Positions 1 to 12,500 of a stretch of 64,000 nt of DNA are shown in pieces. A model generated the notes under the pieces. That model had not been told where the DNA came from and did not search any database. It saw only the letters and a list, made by a program, of their open reading frames with translations. Position 1 is the first letter of the stretch. The number at the start of each line of letters is the position of its first letter. The DNA is from Amoebophrya sp. A120 (taxonomy: Eukaryota > Sar > Dinophyceae > Syndiniales > Amoebophryaceae): assembly GCA_905178155.1 (NCBI GenBank), contig CAJINV010000012.1:864004-928003 (forward strand). The letters are read 5' to 3'. A program made the position numbers and the translations under genes.

Positions 1-550
1 TTGCAGCTTGCCGCTCTCTTGCAAGAGAGAATGGGAAACATGAATGGGTATAAAAATAAATATCAAAGCACCCACAATGATGAATCTATAATCTAAACAG
101 CGTTCTTCAGAAAGATTTTGATGATCTTCGAGAAGATATGTTGACGTTTGCAAGTAGAAACACATCGATCACGTGCAGCCTAGATAAACTTCGTTGACTC
201 ATTTGCATTTCATATTCCAGATACATAGAATTAGAATTCCTCTAGTCAACCTTCTGCGCACCCAGCTGGCTCCCGCCAGCACCGGGATAAAGTATACAGC
301 TTGCCGCTCTCTTTCAAGAGGGAAACGTGGATGGAAAGAAGTATTTTCTCAAAGTCCACACTGACGCTAAAATTGGTTTCGCTCCTACTAGGTTCCGCCG
401 GGAAAATTTGCCAGAGAACAAGAGCGACGAAGGCTCTAGAAGTACTCCTGTGGGCAAATGAATCATGGCATCATGTGCAACCTAGAAGTAGTAGACCTTG
501 AATTTTTTTTCTCTTTGTTCAAAAGAAAACTACTACAACCTCCTCACTGT
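1..550. other. Non-coding flank downstream of the ABCA gene
   Basis: No reading frame with gene character was seen. An imperfect direct repeat (cagcttgccgctctct) occurs near 4-19 and again near 299-314. This is presumably 3' flank of the minus-strand transporter gene ending at 551. Confidence 0.5.
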
Positions 551-3500
551 TTATTTATTGTCCGGCGCCACCTGGTGCGCTCCCGGCTGACCGCTCCCCA
601 TGTTGATCCCCATCCCTGAATCACCACCAGCAGAATTGTCGATCGGCGGACTAGTCACAACGACTGTCACCGGTGGACCGACCAAATCCGCTTTTCCGGA
701 TGTCCGTGCGGTCTCATCGACGCCTGCTCCTGGGACTGCTGAGGACGACGAAGCTGCTGCTGCGCTATTTCCCATCGGCACCATCTGTGCGGTGGTCAAC
801 TGCGTCTGTTGTTGCTGCTGCATCTGTGGTGCTCCCTGCTCCATGTGGGATTTGGTGAATGTGTTGAAAATCTGTTCCAGACTCGTGGGGGAGATCGCGT
901 ACTCCTTGATCTTAAACTGGACCTTCACCGATTCCAATAGTCCGAACAACTGCCCAAGTTTCTTCTGGTCGGCGAAGATGCGAAAAGTGACCTGCTCACT
1001 ACCGCCCTGCGAATCGGTGAGGAAAGCGCCGGGGAAGGTCTGCGCCACGTAGTCGGTCAGGGTCAAACGGTAGACGGATTGGGTTAACCTGATTTGTATT
1101 CATTTTATTTTGCGTTGCTAGTGCAAGACCAAGATGCTTGTCATGGAGGACAGGAGCGCGCTGTGAAGCTGGAAATGCTCTACTTGAATAGAATCCCTTT
1201 GTTCATGTTCTGACTTAGAATTATGAAAGCCGCCCGCAACCTAAAAAAGAAAATCGTATACCAGTGCAGAATCACTTTCGCCTTGCAGGTTGACGCTTGC
1301 ATCTCCAGCAGCTCGTCGTTCCGGATCTTGTCCTATCAACTGTAAAAATGTCTGGGTCTGGAAACTTGTGATGCTGGGTGGCGTCTCATGATGAGGCCAC
1401 AAATGCTGGCGCAGCATGACAAGTTTCTGAGCTCCTAGGTGTTGCCTATTCTGCATGACAAACTGCGTTTCTGCATCACAGAAAAGCGGAGCTCTTGGGT
1501 AACGTGCATGACAGATTTAAGAGTCATGCCAGACAAGCATGACAAGCCTGGGAATCTTCCAGACCCAGACATTTTTGCATTTGATATGTCCTGCGGTTTG
1601 CTGCTCAGCCGCGCCACGCTCGCATACGGACTCGCACGCGAGGCGCGAAGTAAGAATTGAATCCGCTGCTGCAGTGGCCAAACTGGGTCGTACTGGTGGA
1701 GCAGTTGGCACAGGTGGATCAGCATGATGTTACTGTTCATCGCATTCACATCATCCGGATTCAACATCGCATTGCTACCCAGAAACGTCGTCCATAGTTG
1801 TTTTTGCTCCGTGAAACTCGGGGACTCTAACTTCACGTACAAATCAAACCCGTTTCCGTACTGCGCCTTGATTTCTGGTATCGATTATGCAATACAAATT
1901 TCCCGTACATGTAAAAGATGCATCACAAATTTATTCCCCAATTTGCCGTGTGAAACTTGTCATGCTAAACTAGGATCGAAGCCAAATTTTACCATGCAGA
2001 GACCGCATTTGTACGTCGTGTACGCGAAATTTACTGTGGATATCGATCCAAAGCACCGCATCACTCCCTGCGTCATGATAGTCACCTTCGTACACAGCGC
2101 CTCGCACTCGTCCATGCTGTGTGTCGTTAAAATCACGGTGCTGTGCTTCTGCTTCGTCGCGATTCTTTGGATGATCGACCACATGTTCCGCCTCGCTTCT
2201 GGGTCCATGCCCGCGGAAGGCTCGTCCAAAAACAGCACCGGCGGGGCGCCGATCAAGGACATCGCGATGACTAACTTCCGTTTGTTCCCCCCGGACAATG
2301 TGCCGGCTTTTTTGTATGAGAGTGCACAACTCCCCCTGCCCCTCCCCCTCATTTGTATAGCATGAGCAGCAACAGAAGCAATGCCACAAATGTAGCTTTT
2401 GCATGACAAATCCGTAAGTGGAATGTAGTCCCATTTGGGGGTTCAAAACTTGTCATGCGCAGAGTGCTTAAAGGCAAGGTGTGGATTAGGTATTTTGCAT
2501 GGCAAATGAGGGAAAGCGGGAGTTGTGAGCTGTCATAGTTTGTGCTTGTGAATCACAAGGTCCATGTCCTGGATCGTTTTGTCAATCGTCTCCTGGATAT
2601 CAAATGCAAAAGTGTCTGGGTCTGGATGATTGCAAATTGTCATGCTAAATCCGAATCAGGCAAAAAACTGTCTTGCATGACAGCCAAAAGTTGTGCACTT
2701 TTGACTTAATCGCGATGCAGTTTCTCATGCAGGATACATAGGCATTGGAAACAAGGCCTCGCAGAATCTGTCATGCTATGTCCTACATACCAGACCTCAT
2801 GGGTTATGAAAAACCTGCATGACAAATCTGGAAATCTTCCAGACCCAGACACTTTTGCAATCCATACTGGAAATACTCCGCCGGAACTCCCTTCACCAGG
2901 GCGTAAAACTCCAGTTGTATCCCAGAAAAAAAGTGTTACAGTTACACATTTGTTGTAGCTCCAGCATCACAAACTTGCTCGGCATGACAGACAAAAACAG
3001 AACTTGCTGCAATGCAGAGATCATAAGGAAAAACACACATGAAACTGGGCTCCTGTGCATACTCGGCATGACAGAGCAATGCTCTCTTGCTTAATCTGCA
3101 ACACAAAGTGTAACTGTAACACTTTGTTCTCGCGATAAGGTGCTCAATCACCGTCATGCTGTCCCAAATCGGGTTGGCTTGGGACGTGTAGCCGATAATT
3201 TTCCTGCACTCGTCCCGTTCTGTGTACATCGAGTGTCCGCCGATTTTGATTTCGGTCTGTTCATGCCGCGCTGGAACCGTGATTCCGCACAACATGCCGA
3301 TATGGCCTTCTCAACTCTTACACTCTCAGCGGTTACATGATTTCTCATGCAAAACGACCACGAGCCAGCAGACGATCAAGCTGCTTCGCATGACAAATTC
3401 TGGGAGGGCTAAATTAATAGCACTAGAATCCGCACCAAATCTTCTGTAAAAATGCAAGACGCGTAAGGTTCTCCCTCGTCTCGCCTGTGCTATTCTTGCA

Positions 3501-6500
3501 TTACACATTCATGAAAAAGTTGAGAATGTAACGTTTGAGAACGCCATACCGGAAGGTTGTGGTCTTCCCCGCGCCGTTCGCACCTAGTAGACCCAAAACC
3601 TCGCCCTTCTTCAGAGCGAACGAAACGTCTCTGACCGCATTGATCGTCGTTTTGTTCTTACACCTATCGAACAGCGCCTTCACGAGACTCGGGCAACAGA
3701 GACAGCAGGAGGTCAAACAGGATTCGCAGCAGTTCTTGTCGCTATCCGTTCTCTCCCCCTCTGCGCCGACGATATCCGCGATTTGGAAGACTTTGTTCAC
3801 GTTCTGGCACAAAACTCCGTACTGCTCTTTCACTGCTTCGTCGGAGATGTTTGACAAAGCAGTGGTTTCCTCGTTGAGGACCCCCTGGTCCCGGTACTGC
3901 CTTAGGTTCACCGGGTCATTTTTGTCGAAAGGAGCGACGGGCTCCATGTACTGCCGGTAGCGGACCTCCTGGGTCAAATAGTCCAACAAAACGACAATGC
4001 TGAAGTACAGGATGATCTCAATTCCCAAATACGTGATCGCCGGCCCCGCGCCGAACCGGTCGAAGATGTCCTGGCAGCACTCAAACGGCGCGACATTGTG
4101 CTCGTCGTACTCCTTCTCGCACTTTGCCCAGAACTATCCTGTGCAAAAGTATCGCACTCGTACTCGTAGTAATTGCAGTCATGCATAATTACAAATTTTC
4201 TTCGCAAGGTAAATCCGCATTACAAATCTTATGTGTCATGCTGACGGAATTTGTCATGCATTTATACAACGAGTACGATACTTTTGCAGTTCATAAGAAC
4301 GCGTCCGGAACCGACTCTGGGGGCGTCCCCTGCCAGTAGTAGGATGTGAAGAAAATCCGGCGGACTCCTTCCCCCAAAGAGTACATGGGCCAGAGACGGA
4401 GTAACGGGTATCCAAGAAAAAAAGTGTTACAGTTACACATTTGTAGTGAATTCAGCATCGCAAATCTCTCAGCATGAGAGAGAAAACTTGTAATGCAGAA
4501 ATCCTACGGGCAAACACCTATGAAAGGAGGCTCCTCTGCATATCCGGCATGCGCATGACAGAGCTTGTCTGTCTTGCTTGGCCTGCAACACAATGTGTAA
4601 CTGTAACACTTTTTTCTTGCGATAACGGGTCGAAGGTCTTTAGTAAGGACCGGGTCGTGTCGAACCGGATTAATTCAAGGAGTAACCCGACCAGGAAAAG
4701 CACAAACCCGAAAATCACATTCAAAACGATAGACACACTCATCGCAGAATCTGCGGACTTGAACTGCGTCGCCACGATGTAGGAAAACATATCATATGTA
4801 AAAACGTCCCCACCCCATAGTCAAATTGGGAACCTAGCAAGACAAATCCGCAAGTTTTGGGAGCCACGCATGAGAAGTTGCAGTCCGTAGTGTAGTGCAT
4901 GTTAGCAAGGACAACCACATCACAAATCCATCTGCTTATCCTGTTTACAGCATTACAAATTCCAAAACGCGATTGGAAATGCCTCTTATGTGGATGCGCA
5001 TTACAAATCTTCCTATAATCGCAAATCTGCATGACAACTATGGGGTGGGGACGTTTTTACTCAGGATAAAACAGCGGCATGGCCGCCGCGAAGAAGATCA
5101 GTAAACAGATCGGCGTATGAACTGCAAAAGCATCGCACTCGTAGTAGTTGCAGTCACGCATTACAAAGCTTTTTCTTGAGGTAAATCCGCATCACAAATT
5201 TTATTTCCCATGCTGAGGGAATTTGCAATGCATTCATAGGAGTGCGAGGATGCTTTTGCATTTCATACGACGCGCCGATCGCCCGGCTGTTGGTGAAGAG
5301 AGTCAAATCAAACGCCTCGAAGAGGAGTAGAATTGTGAAGATCGGGAACAGATAGAGCGAAAAGTCGTAGATCAGGTTGCTCAGCCAGTACCGTGTGATC
5401 CCGTATGCATTTTTGTAAAAGCATCGCACTACGTATCAACCAGCCATGCTCCGGCTACCGCCGGAGCGCAAGGCTGTTTGGCCGGGTTTGAACTGCTTGC
5501 GGACCGGACCACAGCGACATGCATACTTATGCCCCCGCAGCACCGTCTGCGCGCTTCCCGCGCCTAAGGGCGCTCTGCGCAGGGAGGAGCTACCACGAGC
5601 ATTGGGGCAGATGAACAGGAGGCACCTAGATGCCACACCACAGTCCGCTACGCATGCCTTTCGTTAATCAAGGTGAACCAAGAACCGACCCCGCCCCATT
5701 CCCCGGCGCCACTTTTTCAATGACTTCAGTGAGGGAGGGCGGCGCGAGAGGGTAGCGCGAGAGGGTGGCGCGAGAGGGTGCGCGAGAGGGTGGCGCGAGA
5801 GGGTGACGCGAGAGGGTGGCGCGAGAGGGCGGCGCGAGAGGGTGGCGCGAGAGGGTGGTGGGGGCAGGCGCCGAACAAAACAAGTCCGCGAAGGGCCTGC
5901 AATGCTACACATGGGGAATACCATGCGGATTCGCGCCCTCCACTTTGTGTCTTTACCCTCTCGCAGACCCCCCGCAGGCCCTCTCTTTTACCTCTTTTGG
6001 GGGTCCCCGCTAATAGTCCGGCTATACTCGCGGGTAGAGGTCGACAGAGGTGGCCCAGAGGTGGCCGAGAGGGTGCGCGAGAGGTTGGCCCTTATTCGCG
6101 CCACCTCTCTCGACCTCTGTCGACCTCTCGCGCCCCCTCTTTTTGACCTCTCTGCACCCTCTGAGGCACTTAGGCGCCGCCTTAAGGTGGGTCCTTCGGC
6201 GGGCTATACTCGCGCACCCTCTCGCCGACCCTCTCGAAAGGGGTCCCGCGCCACCTCTCCACCTCTGTCGACCTCTTTTTTACCTCTTTTGACCTCTTTT
6301 TGACCTCTCGACCACCTCTTGTTTGCCCTCTGTCTACCTCTTTTTTCGCATGAATATAATATATAGTAATTGCATTACAAATTTCCTCAGCATGAGAAAT
6401 GTGGAATTTTTGATGCGGATTTACCTTAAGAAAAAGACTTGGAATGCATGACTGCAATACGAGTACGATACTTGTTTTGCAGTTCATATCCCGACGCCGT

Positions 6501-9500
6501 TGACAAATTGCTGCACTTTCACTTCCTTCTCCTTCTCTTCCACGATAAAGACCAACGCGAAGCACGAGACAATATCAAGTGTAAAAATGTCTGGGTCTGG
6601 AAGAGTCATGCTGTTTCTGCATGACGCGGAAGGTCTGGCATGGAAGCTCTAGCATCACAGGTTTCGAGAAGCATCCGCAATGCCGAATCCGCATCACAAA
6701 TCCCTGACTTCTTTGGTGACAGAAAGTGGGAACTTTTGCTGCCTATGCATGAGAGATTTTTCTGTGTTCTGAAATGCGCATCACAAGCTTGTACTCTTCC
6801 AGACCCAGACAGTCTTACATTTGATAGACAAACCCGAAGGACAAAACGATCCCCATACCCAAAACAAACGCGGCGTCGTTCAACTCCGCCGTTCTTTCCG
6901 CGGCGGTTGTGGTATCAAATGCAAATTATGTCTGGGTCTGGAATCATGCGGGTTGTGCATGAGTCATGATGTCTGTGATGCGTGCCTTAGCATCACAGGT
7001 CTTTTGAGGGCGTCTCGATGCCTATTCCGCATGACAAATGCCCTCTCCGCGTAGCAAAAATCACATTCCCTTTGCTGCTCATGCAATACAGATTTTTTTG
7101 CAATCCAAATGCAGCATCACAAGTTGTATTCTTCCAGACCCAGACACTTTTGCAATTCATATGTGGGTAAAGGATGCAAGTACGGTATTCTTCTCCCGTG
7201 CTTCCCCGCATCCCTCGCCGCCGCGTTGTGGTACTGTTGCAGGAAAATCGCCGGGGCGTGAATTCCCGTTCCGTTCACTTTGATCACGACATTGTTCTTC
7301 TCACTTATCAAAAAAGCGCCGTACTTGGATTCCTCCTTCTTTGTCTGTTTCGTGTTATGCTCGAGCCAGTATGCATTGCAACTATGTCCGGGTCTGAAAC
7401 ACTAAAACTTCTCATGCTAAGTCTGGATCGTGCAAGAACTTTCTCATGCAGGATAGGAAGGCATGATAGGAATCGCAAAGAATCTGTCATGCCAGGTCCT
7501 GCATCGCAGACCCTTACCTCCCTGTGGGGCATGCAAAACACGCATGATAAGTCTTGTACTCTTCCAGACCCGCCAGACACATTTGCAATGGATAGCCAAT
7601 AATCCAAGTGAATCATTTGCTGGAAAAATCCGTACCAGGCCGGCTGCGGCTGCGTATCAAATGCAAATATGTCTGGGTCTGGAAATTTGTGATGCTGTGT
7701 GGCATATCATGAGGAGGCCACAATTGCTGGCTCAGCATGACAAGTTTCTGAGCTTCTAGGTGTTGCCTATTCTGCATGACAAACTACGTTTCTGCATGAC
7801 AGAAAAGTGGGGCTCTTTGGTAATGTGCATGACAGATTTAAGAGTCATGCCAGACAAGCATGACAAACTTGCATTTTTCCAGACCCAGACATTTTTACAT
7901 TTGATACTGCGTGAGACTCGCCAACGGGCCGGCGAGAGGCGTCGAAGAACTCGCCTGTGCCTGTTGCGTAGTTGTACTGGAATAAACATGGCTGTCGTCG
8001 TAGTTTTTGCTCAAAGCCGCGACTAATTCGCCCTGCTTGGCCGTTTTATCCACTGCCTTACAGCCCCCGTACGGAGACATCGCACCCCACTGCGCGTCAC
8101 CGGTTTTGTAGGTGAACTGCTCACAAGCATCCCAAGGGCAGGAGGACGCATACAGTGTATCATTCGCAATAAACGGCGCGTTGTGTAACCTCAATTCCGC
8201 CCCTAACCCGCTAGTTTCCAGCGCGGTGAAGCTCGCGGCTGGGTTGAAATCCTTCGCACTAACCGCCCCGGTAGCGGCTGCGACAGACCGTCTTTCGCTT
8301 TCGGATTCAATCTCCATGTTGTAGTGCGAGTCCGCGGTTAACTTCAGCCGATATGGGTGTGTCAGGATCGAAATCGTCAAAGTTGAAATAATTTGCAATG
8401 CAGAAAATGCATGACGCGAGGTACGTGTGTTGCAGAGCAGGCAAGCGAGGCCGATTGTAAGCCTGTTTGGGGTTAGAGCTCGAGCTGCTAAAGTAGCATG
8501 AGAAAATCAGTCTTCTTTGCCTAAACAGCATGACAAACTGGATTTAAGGACCACCAAAATTTGTCACGCGCCACTTGAAAACTGGGTCCCAACTGGCATC
8601 CATTTTATGCATGGCAAATCATTTCAACTTTGTCAATTTCAATCCAGACAGCTCCATAGCCTCGGCCAGTCGGACAAAGCGATCTTCGTGATGATAATGA
8701 TGATCAACAAATACACCACTGGACAGGTTAATTGGCAAATCGTCGTGCCCCAGTACCGCTTCCCGTTGATGAACCTTTTTTGCAAAAGCCCGTAGAGCAT
8801 CCGGGTGCTGCTGGGCTGGAGTTCCACGTAGCCCCAGGAACTGGATTTCCTGCCCGTACCCGGAACCGGGACGCCGACGGTTGTGTCGCTGTCCATGATC
8901 GCACCCAGGTTCTCCTTCGACCCGGTTTGGGTTCTTTCCAGTATTGTCTGCGCCAGCTTCTCTTCGCTATCTGCTTGATCCGACGCGACCTTCAAAAACA
9001 CCTCCTCCAAATTGCAGACGAGTAGTTGGTAAGAGATGATCCCGAAGTCCTGCTTTCTCTGCTCTAACAGCTCAAACGCCTTTGGGAACTTGTGGCTCAC
9101 TTCAAAGGGGACCAGAAACAGCATCTCGTTGCCCGCGGTCGTCATCAACTTGCATAAATGTCTGGGTCTGGAAGGGTGCAAGTTTGTCATGCTTGTCTGA
9201 CATGACTCTGAAATCTGTCATGCACATTACCCAAGAGCCCCACTTTTCTGAGATGCAGAAACGCAGTTGTTCATACAGAACAGGCAACACCTAGAAGCTT
9301 AGACACTTGTCATGCTGAGCCAGCACTTGTGGCCTCCTCATGATACGCCAGCCAGCATCACAAGTTTCCAGACCCAGACATTTTCGCATTTGATAGTCGT
9401 CATCAACTTGCAATCATTCTTCGACTGAAACACCTCTTCGTCCAGGAAATTCGAGAATTTCTCCACAATTTCTATCGCCGGCTTATGGGATTCTCAAGCG

Positions 9501-12500
9501 TTACATTCTCAAGTGTTACGTGATTTGTCATGCAAAAGCACCTAAAGCCGGCAGATGATCAAGCTGCTTCGCATGACAAATTTGGGAAGGACTAAACAGC
9601 GCCTAAATGTAAATCTGCGCCAAACTTGTAATGCAAAAGGCGCAATCTTCCTCCTTTCACTTTTGCCAGTCTACTTGCATTACAAATTCATGTAACAGTT
9701 GAGAGTGTAACGTTTGAGAACGCCATACGGCTGCGTGCAGTTGAAGGAGAGGTTGTACCCGCAGCCGTAGGCTTGTTTGAGGAACTGCGTAGTCCCGACG
9801 CACTTCACATTACCGTGCGACATGATCGCCACTCGGTCGGCCAACACGTCCGCTTCGTCCATGTAGTGGGTTGTCAAAACAATCACGCGGCCGGATTTTC
9901 GGGTGCGGAGGAGGTCCCAGATCTCCCGCCGGGCGGAGGTGTCCATGCCTGATAAATTGCATAAGTAATTGTAAATGCATGCTGTGCAATGCCTGCGTAG
10001 TTTTATCCACCATAGCGAAATGGTGATCATAGAGTGATAATTCTTGAATGCATCAGTGGCACCACATGTAGTAGTGAGTAGCTGCCAGTGCTGGCGCAAA
10101 CAAATGTGAATTCGCATCCGCAACAAGAAGTGGATGGCTTCTTACTTCATTTCCATAATCAAAAATACCGCTGCTCGGTTCATCCAGAAAGACCAAATTC
10201 GGGTTTCCCATGAACGCAATCGCCAGGGACAGTTTCCGCTGCATCCCTCCGGACAAAGTTTTCGCCAACGCGTTCTTCTTATCTTCCATCATCTGTTCGC
10301 GTAGCAACTCATCCGCTTGAATCAGCGCGTCGGATCGGCTCACGCCCTTGAAGTACGCGAATAAGAGCAAGTGCTCCAGCACTGTTAAATTTTCCCACAA
10401 TACGGAATGTTGCGGACAAATCCCTACCTTCCCGCGGTTCGCGGAGAGTTGCTGTTTACTGCTCAATCCGAAAAAGGAGCAATCCCCCTTGGTCATCGGG
10501 ATCAACCCGTACAGCATGGAGAAAGTGGTCGTTTTCCCCGCGCCGTTATGCCCCAGTAGAACGAAAATCTCATCCCGGTACATCGTCAAATTGATGTCAT
10601 TCACCGCGACAAACGGCTTTCCGTCCGCGGTTGTGTTCGTGTGGAATTCCTTCCGCAAGTTCCTGATTTTCACGCAGTCATTCTGCTGGTGAAGCTGCTG
10701 CTGCTGGTACGTCGGTTTCTCGAAAAACTTGGACAGAGTTGTGTCGTCTTTGCTGAAATTCGATTCTTCCCCTTTGGATTGCTGCCGGGTCAGTTGCGGT
10801 TCTTGTGCTAAATCTGACGGATTCAGTGCTCCTTTATCTACTGCTCCTGCCTGCAGCTCACTGGTGCCTCTATCCGCGTCGGATTTCGCATCGAAGATGC
10901 CGAACACGTCCTCCTTCCAGAAAGTCTTCGTGAACGGAAAGTACCAAACCCGCGGGATGCCGTACTCACTTGGCGTTACTTGGTCAGCGTAGACGAAGAG
11001 GCACGTGTACCAAATGATTCCGACTATCGACATGAGAATACAGTCTAGGAAGGAAAAATCCGTCGTTTTACTCGTAATTCGTAGCCCCACCGTGTCAATC
11101 GTCACGCCATCAGTCCTATGGACTGCAAAAGTATCGTTACTCGTATATTAAATGCATTACAAATTTCCTCCGCATGAAAAATTAAAACTAAAATTTGTAA
11201 TGCGGATTTACCTCAACAAAAAGATTTGTAATCCATGCATGACTGCAATACGAGTACGATACTTTTGCACAGGATAAGTCCGCATCTCCAGCTCGTACCA
11301 GACTCGCAGAGCATATGTCACAGTTGTCCCCGGACACCACATCACGATGAACCGGCGAAACGCGATCCGTATCCATTGCAAATATCTCTGGGTCTGGAAA
11401 CTTGTGATGCAAGGAAGTGGGAACAGTCAGCACTTTGTAATGCGCTGCCAAGCATGACAAGTTTTTCCGTGGTTCTGAGTTGCGTATTCCGCATGAGAAA
11501 CTTCGTTTTTGTATGACATGCAAGAGGAGCCCTTTGCGGTATCGCAACACAAATTGCAGAGTCATGCCATACTAGCATGACAAATCTCGCAACTTGCCAG
11601 TAGACCCAGATGACATATTTGCATTTGATAATCCGCCCGGCGGAGGTCCAGGACACGTCCAACGTCGGCAGCAACACGGAGAACAAACCCGACAAGCTTA
11701 CGATCCCCGTGCACGCGATTTTTCCGAAGGTTGCGTTGCTGAAGAACGTGGTCAAGAACAGCGCGAACTGCGTGCAGTGCACGGAGGAGACCCAGAAAAA
11801 CCAGAACAGCCACCCCCCACCGGAATACTTCTGCCAGTCCGGGAGAACGGCCCACACCAGCATCAGAATGCACGCAACGAAGAAGCCGAAAATCGTGTGA
11901 AAGATGCTGACCGCGAAGTAATAGGACAAGTCGTACAGGCCCATGATTTATGAACTGCAAAAGCATCGCACTCGTATAAATGCATTACAAATTTTCTCAG
12001 CATGAGAAATTTGTAATGCAAGACCTGCATTTATACGAGTACGATACTTTTGCACGGGATATGATTTTCATCCCCTCCCGGATCTTCAGCTCCTTCTCCC
12101 GTAAAATTCTTCTACGCAATGCAAAAGCATCGTACTCGTAGTAATTGCATTTATGCATTACAAATCTCTTTCTCGAGGCAAAGCAGCATTACAAACTCCA
12201 TTTGTAATGCTGAGGAAATTTGTAATGCGATTTCTACTACTTAGTACGATGTTTTTGCATTTCCTATCTTCCGATCAATGGCAAAATCGGGATGCACAGT
12301 CCGAAAAAGACACTGTCCGCCATGTTATGCAATGTAAATTTCCCGTACATGTACAAAATGCATGACAAATTTCGCCAACTTGCAGTGTTCGACTTGTCAT
12401 GCTAGAGTAGGATTGAAGGCAAGCTTTGTCATGCAGAGACTGCATTTGTACGTCGTGTACGGGAAATTTACTGTGGATACATGTCATCATTTTCGCCCAA

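Larger units (their letters stand above)
5404..6488. mobile_element. Family C introner element enlarged by a nested insertion of about 0.9 kb
   Basis: Outer left end TATGCATTTTTGTAAAAGCATCG, outer right end CGATACTTGTTTTGCAGTTCATA. TSD tcccg. The foreign interior (about 5436-6355) holds GAGAGGGTGGCGC minisatellite DNA. The whole 1.09 kb still acts as one intron: the frame joins QQFVNGVG to ITRYWLSN. Confidence 0.9.

Noticed and set aside
5668-6303. Arg/Gly-rich open frames of 60-166 codons
   Set aside because: They come from the GCGCGAGAGGGTG minisatellite inside a nested element within an ABCA intron.
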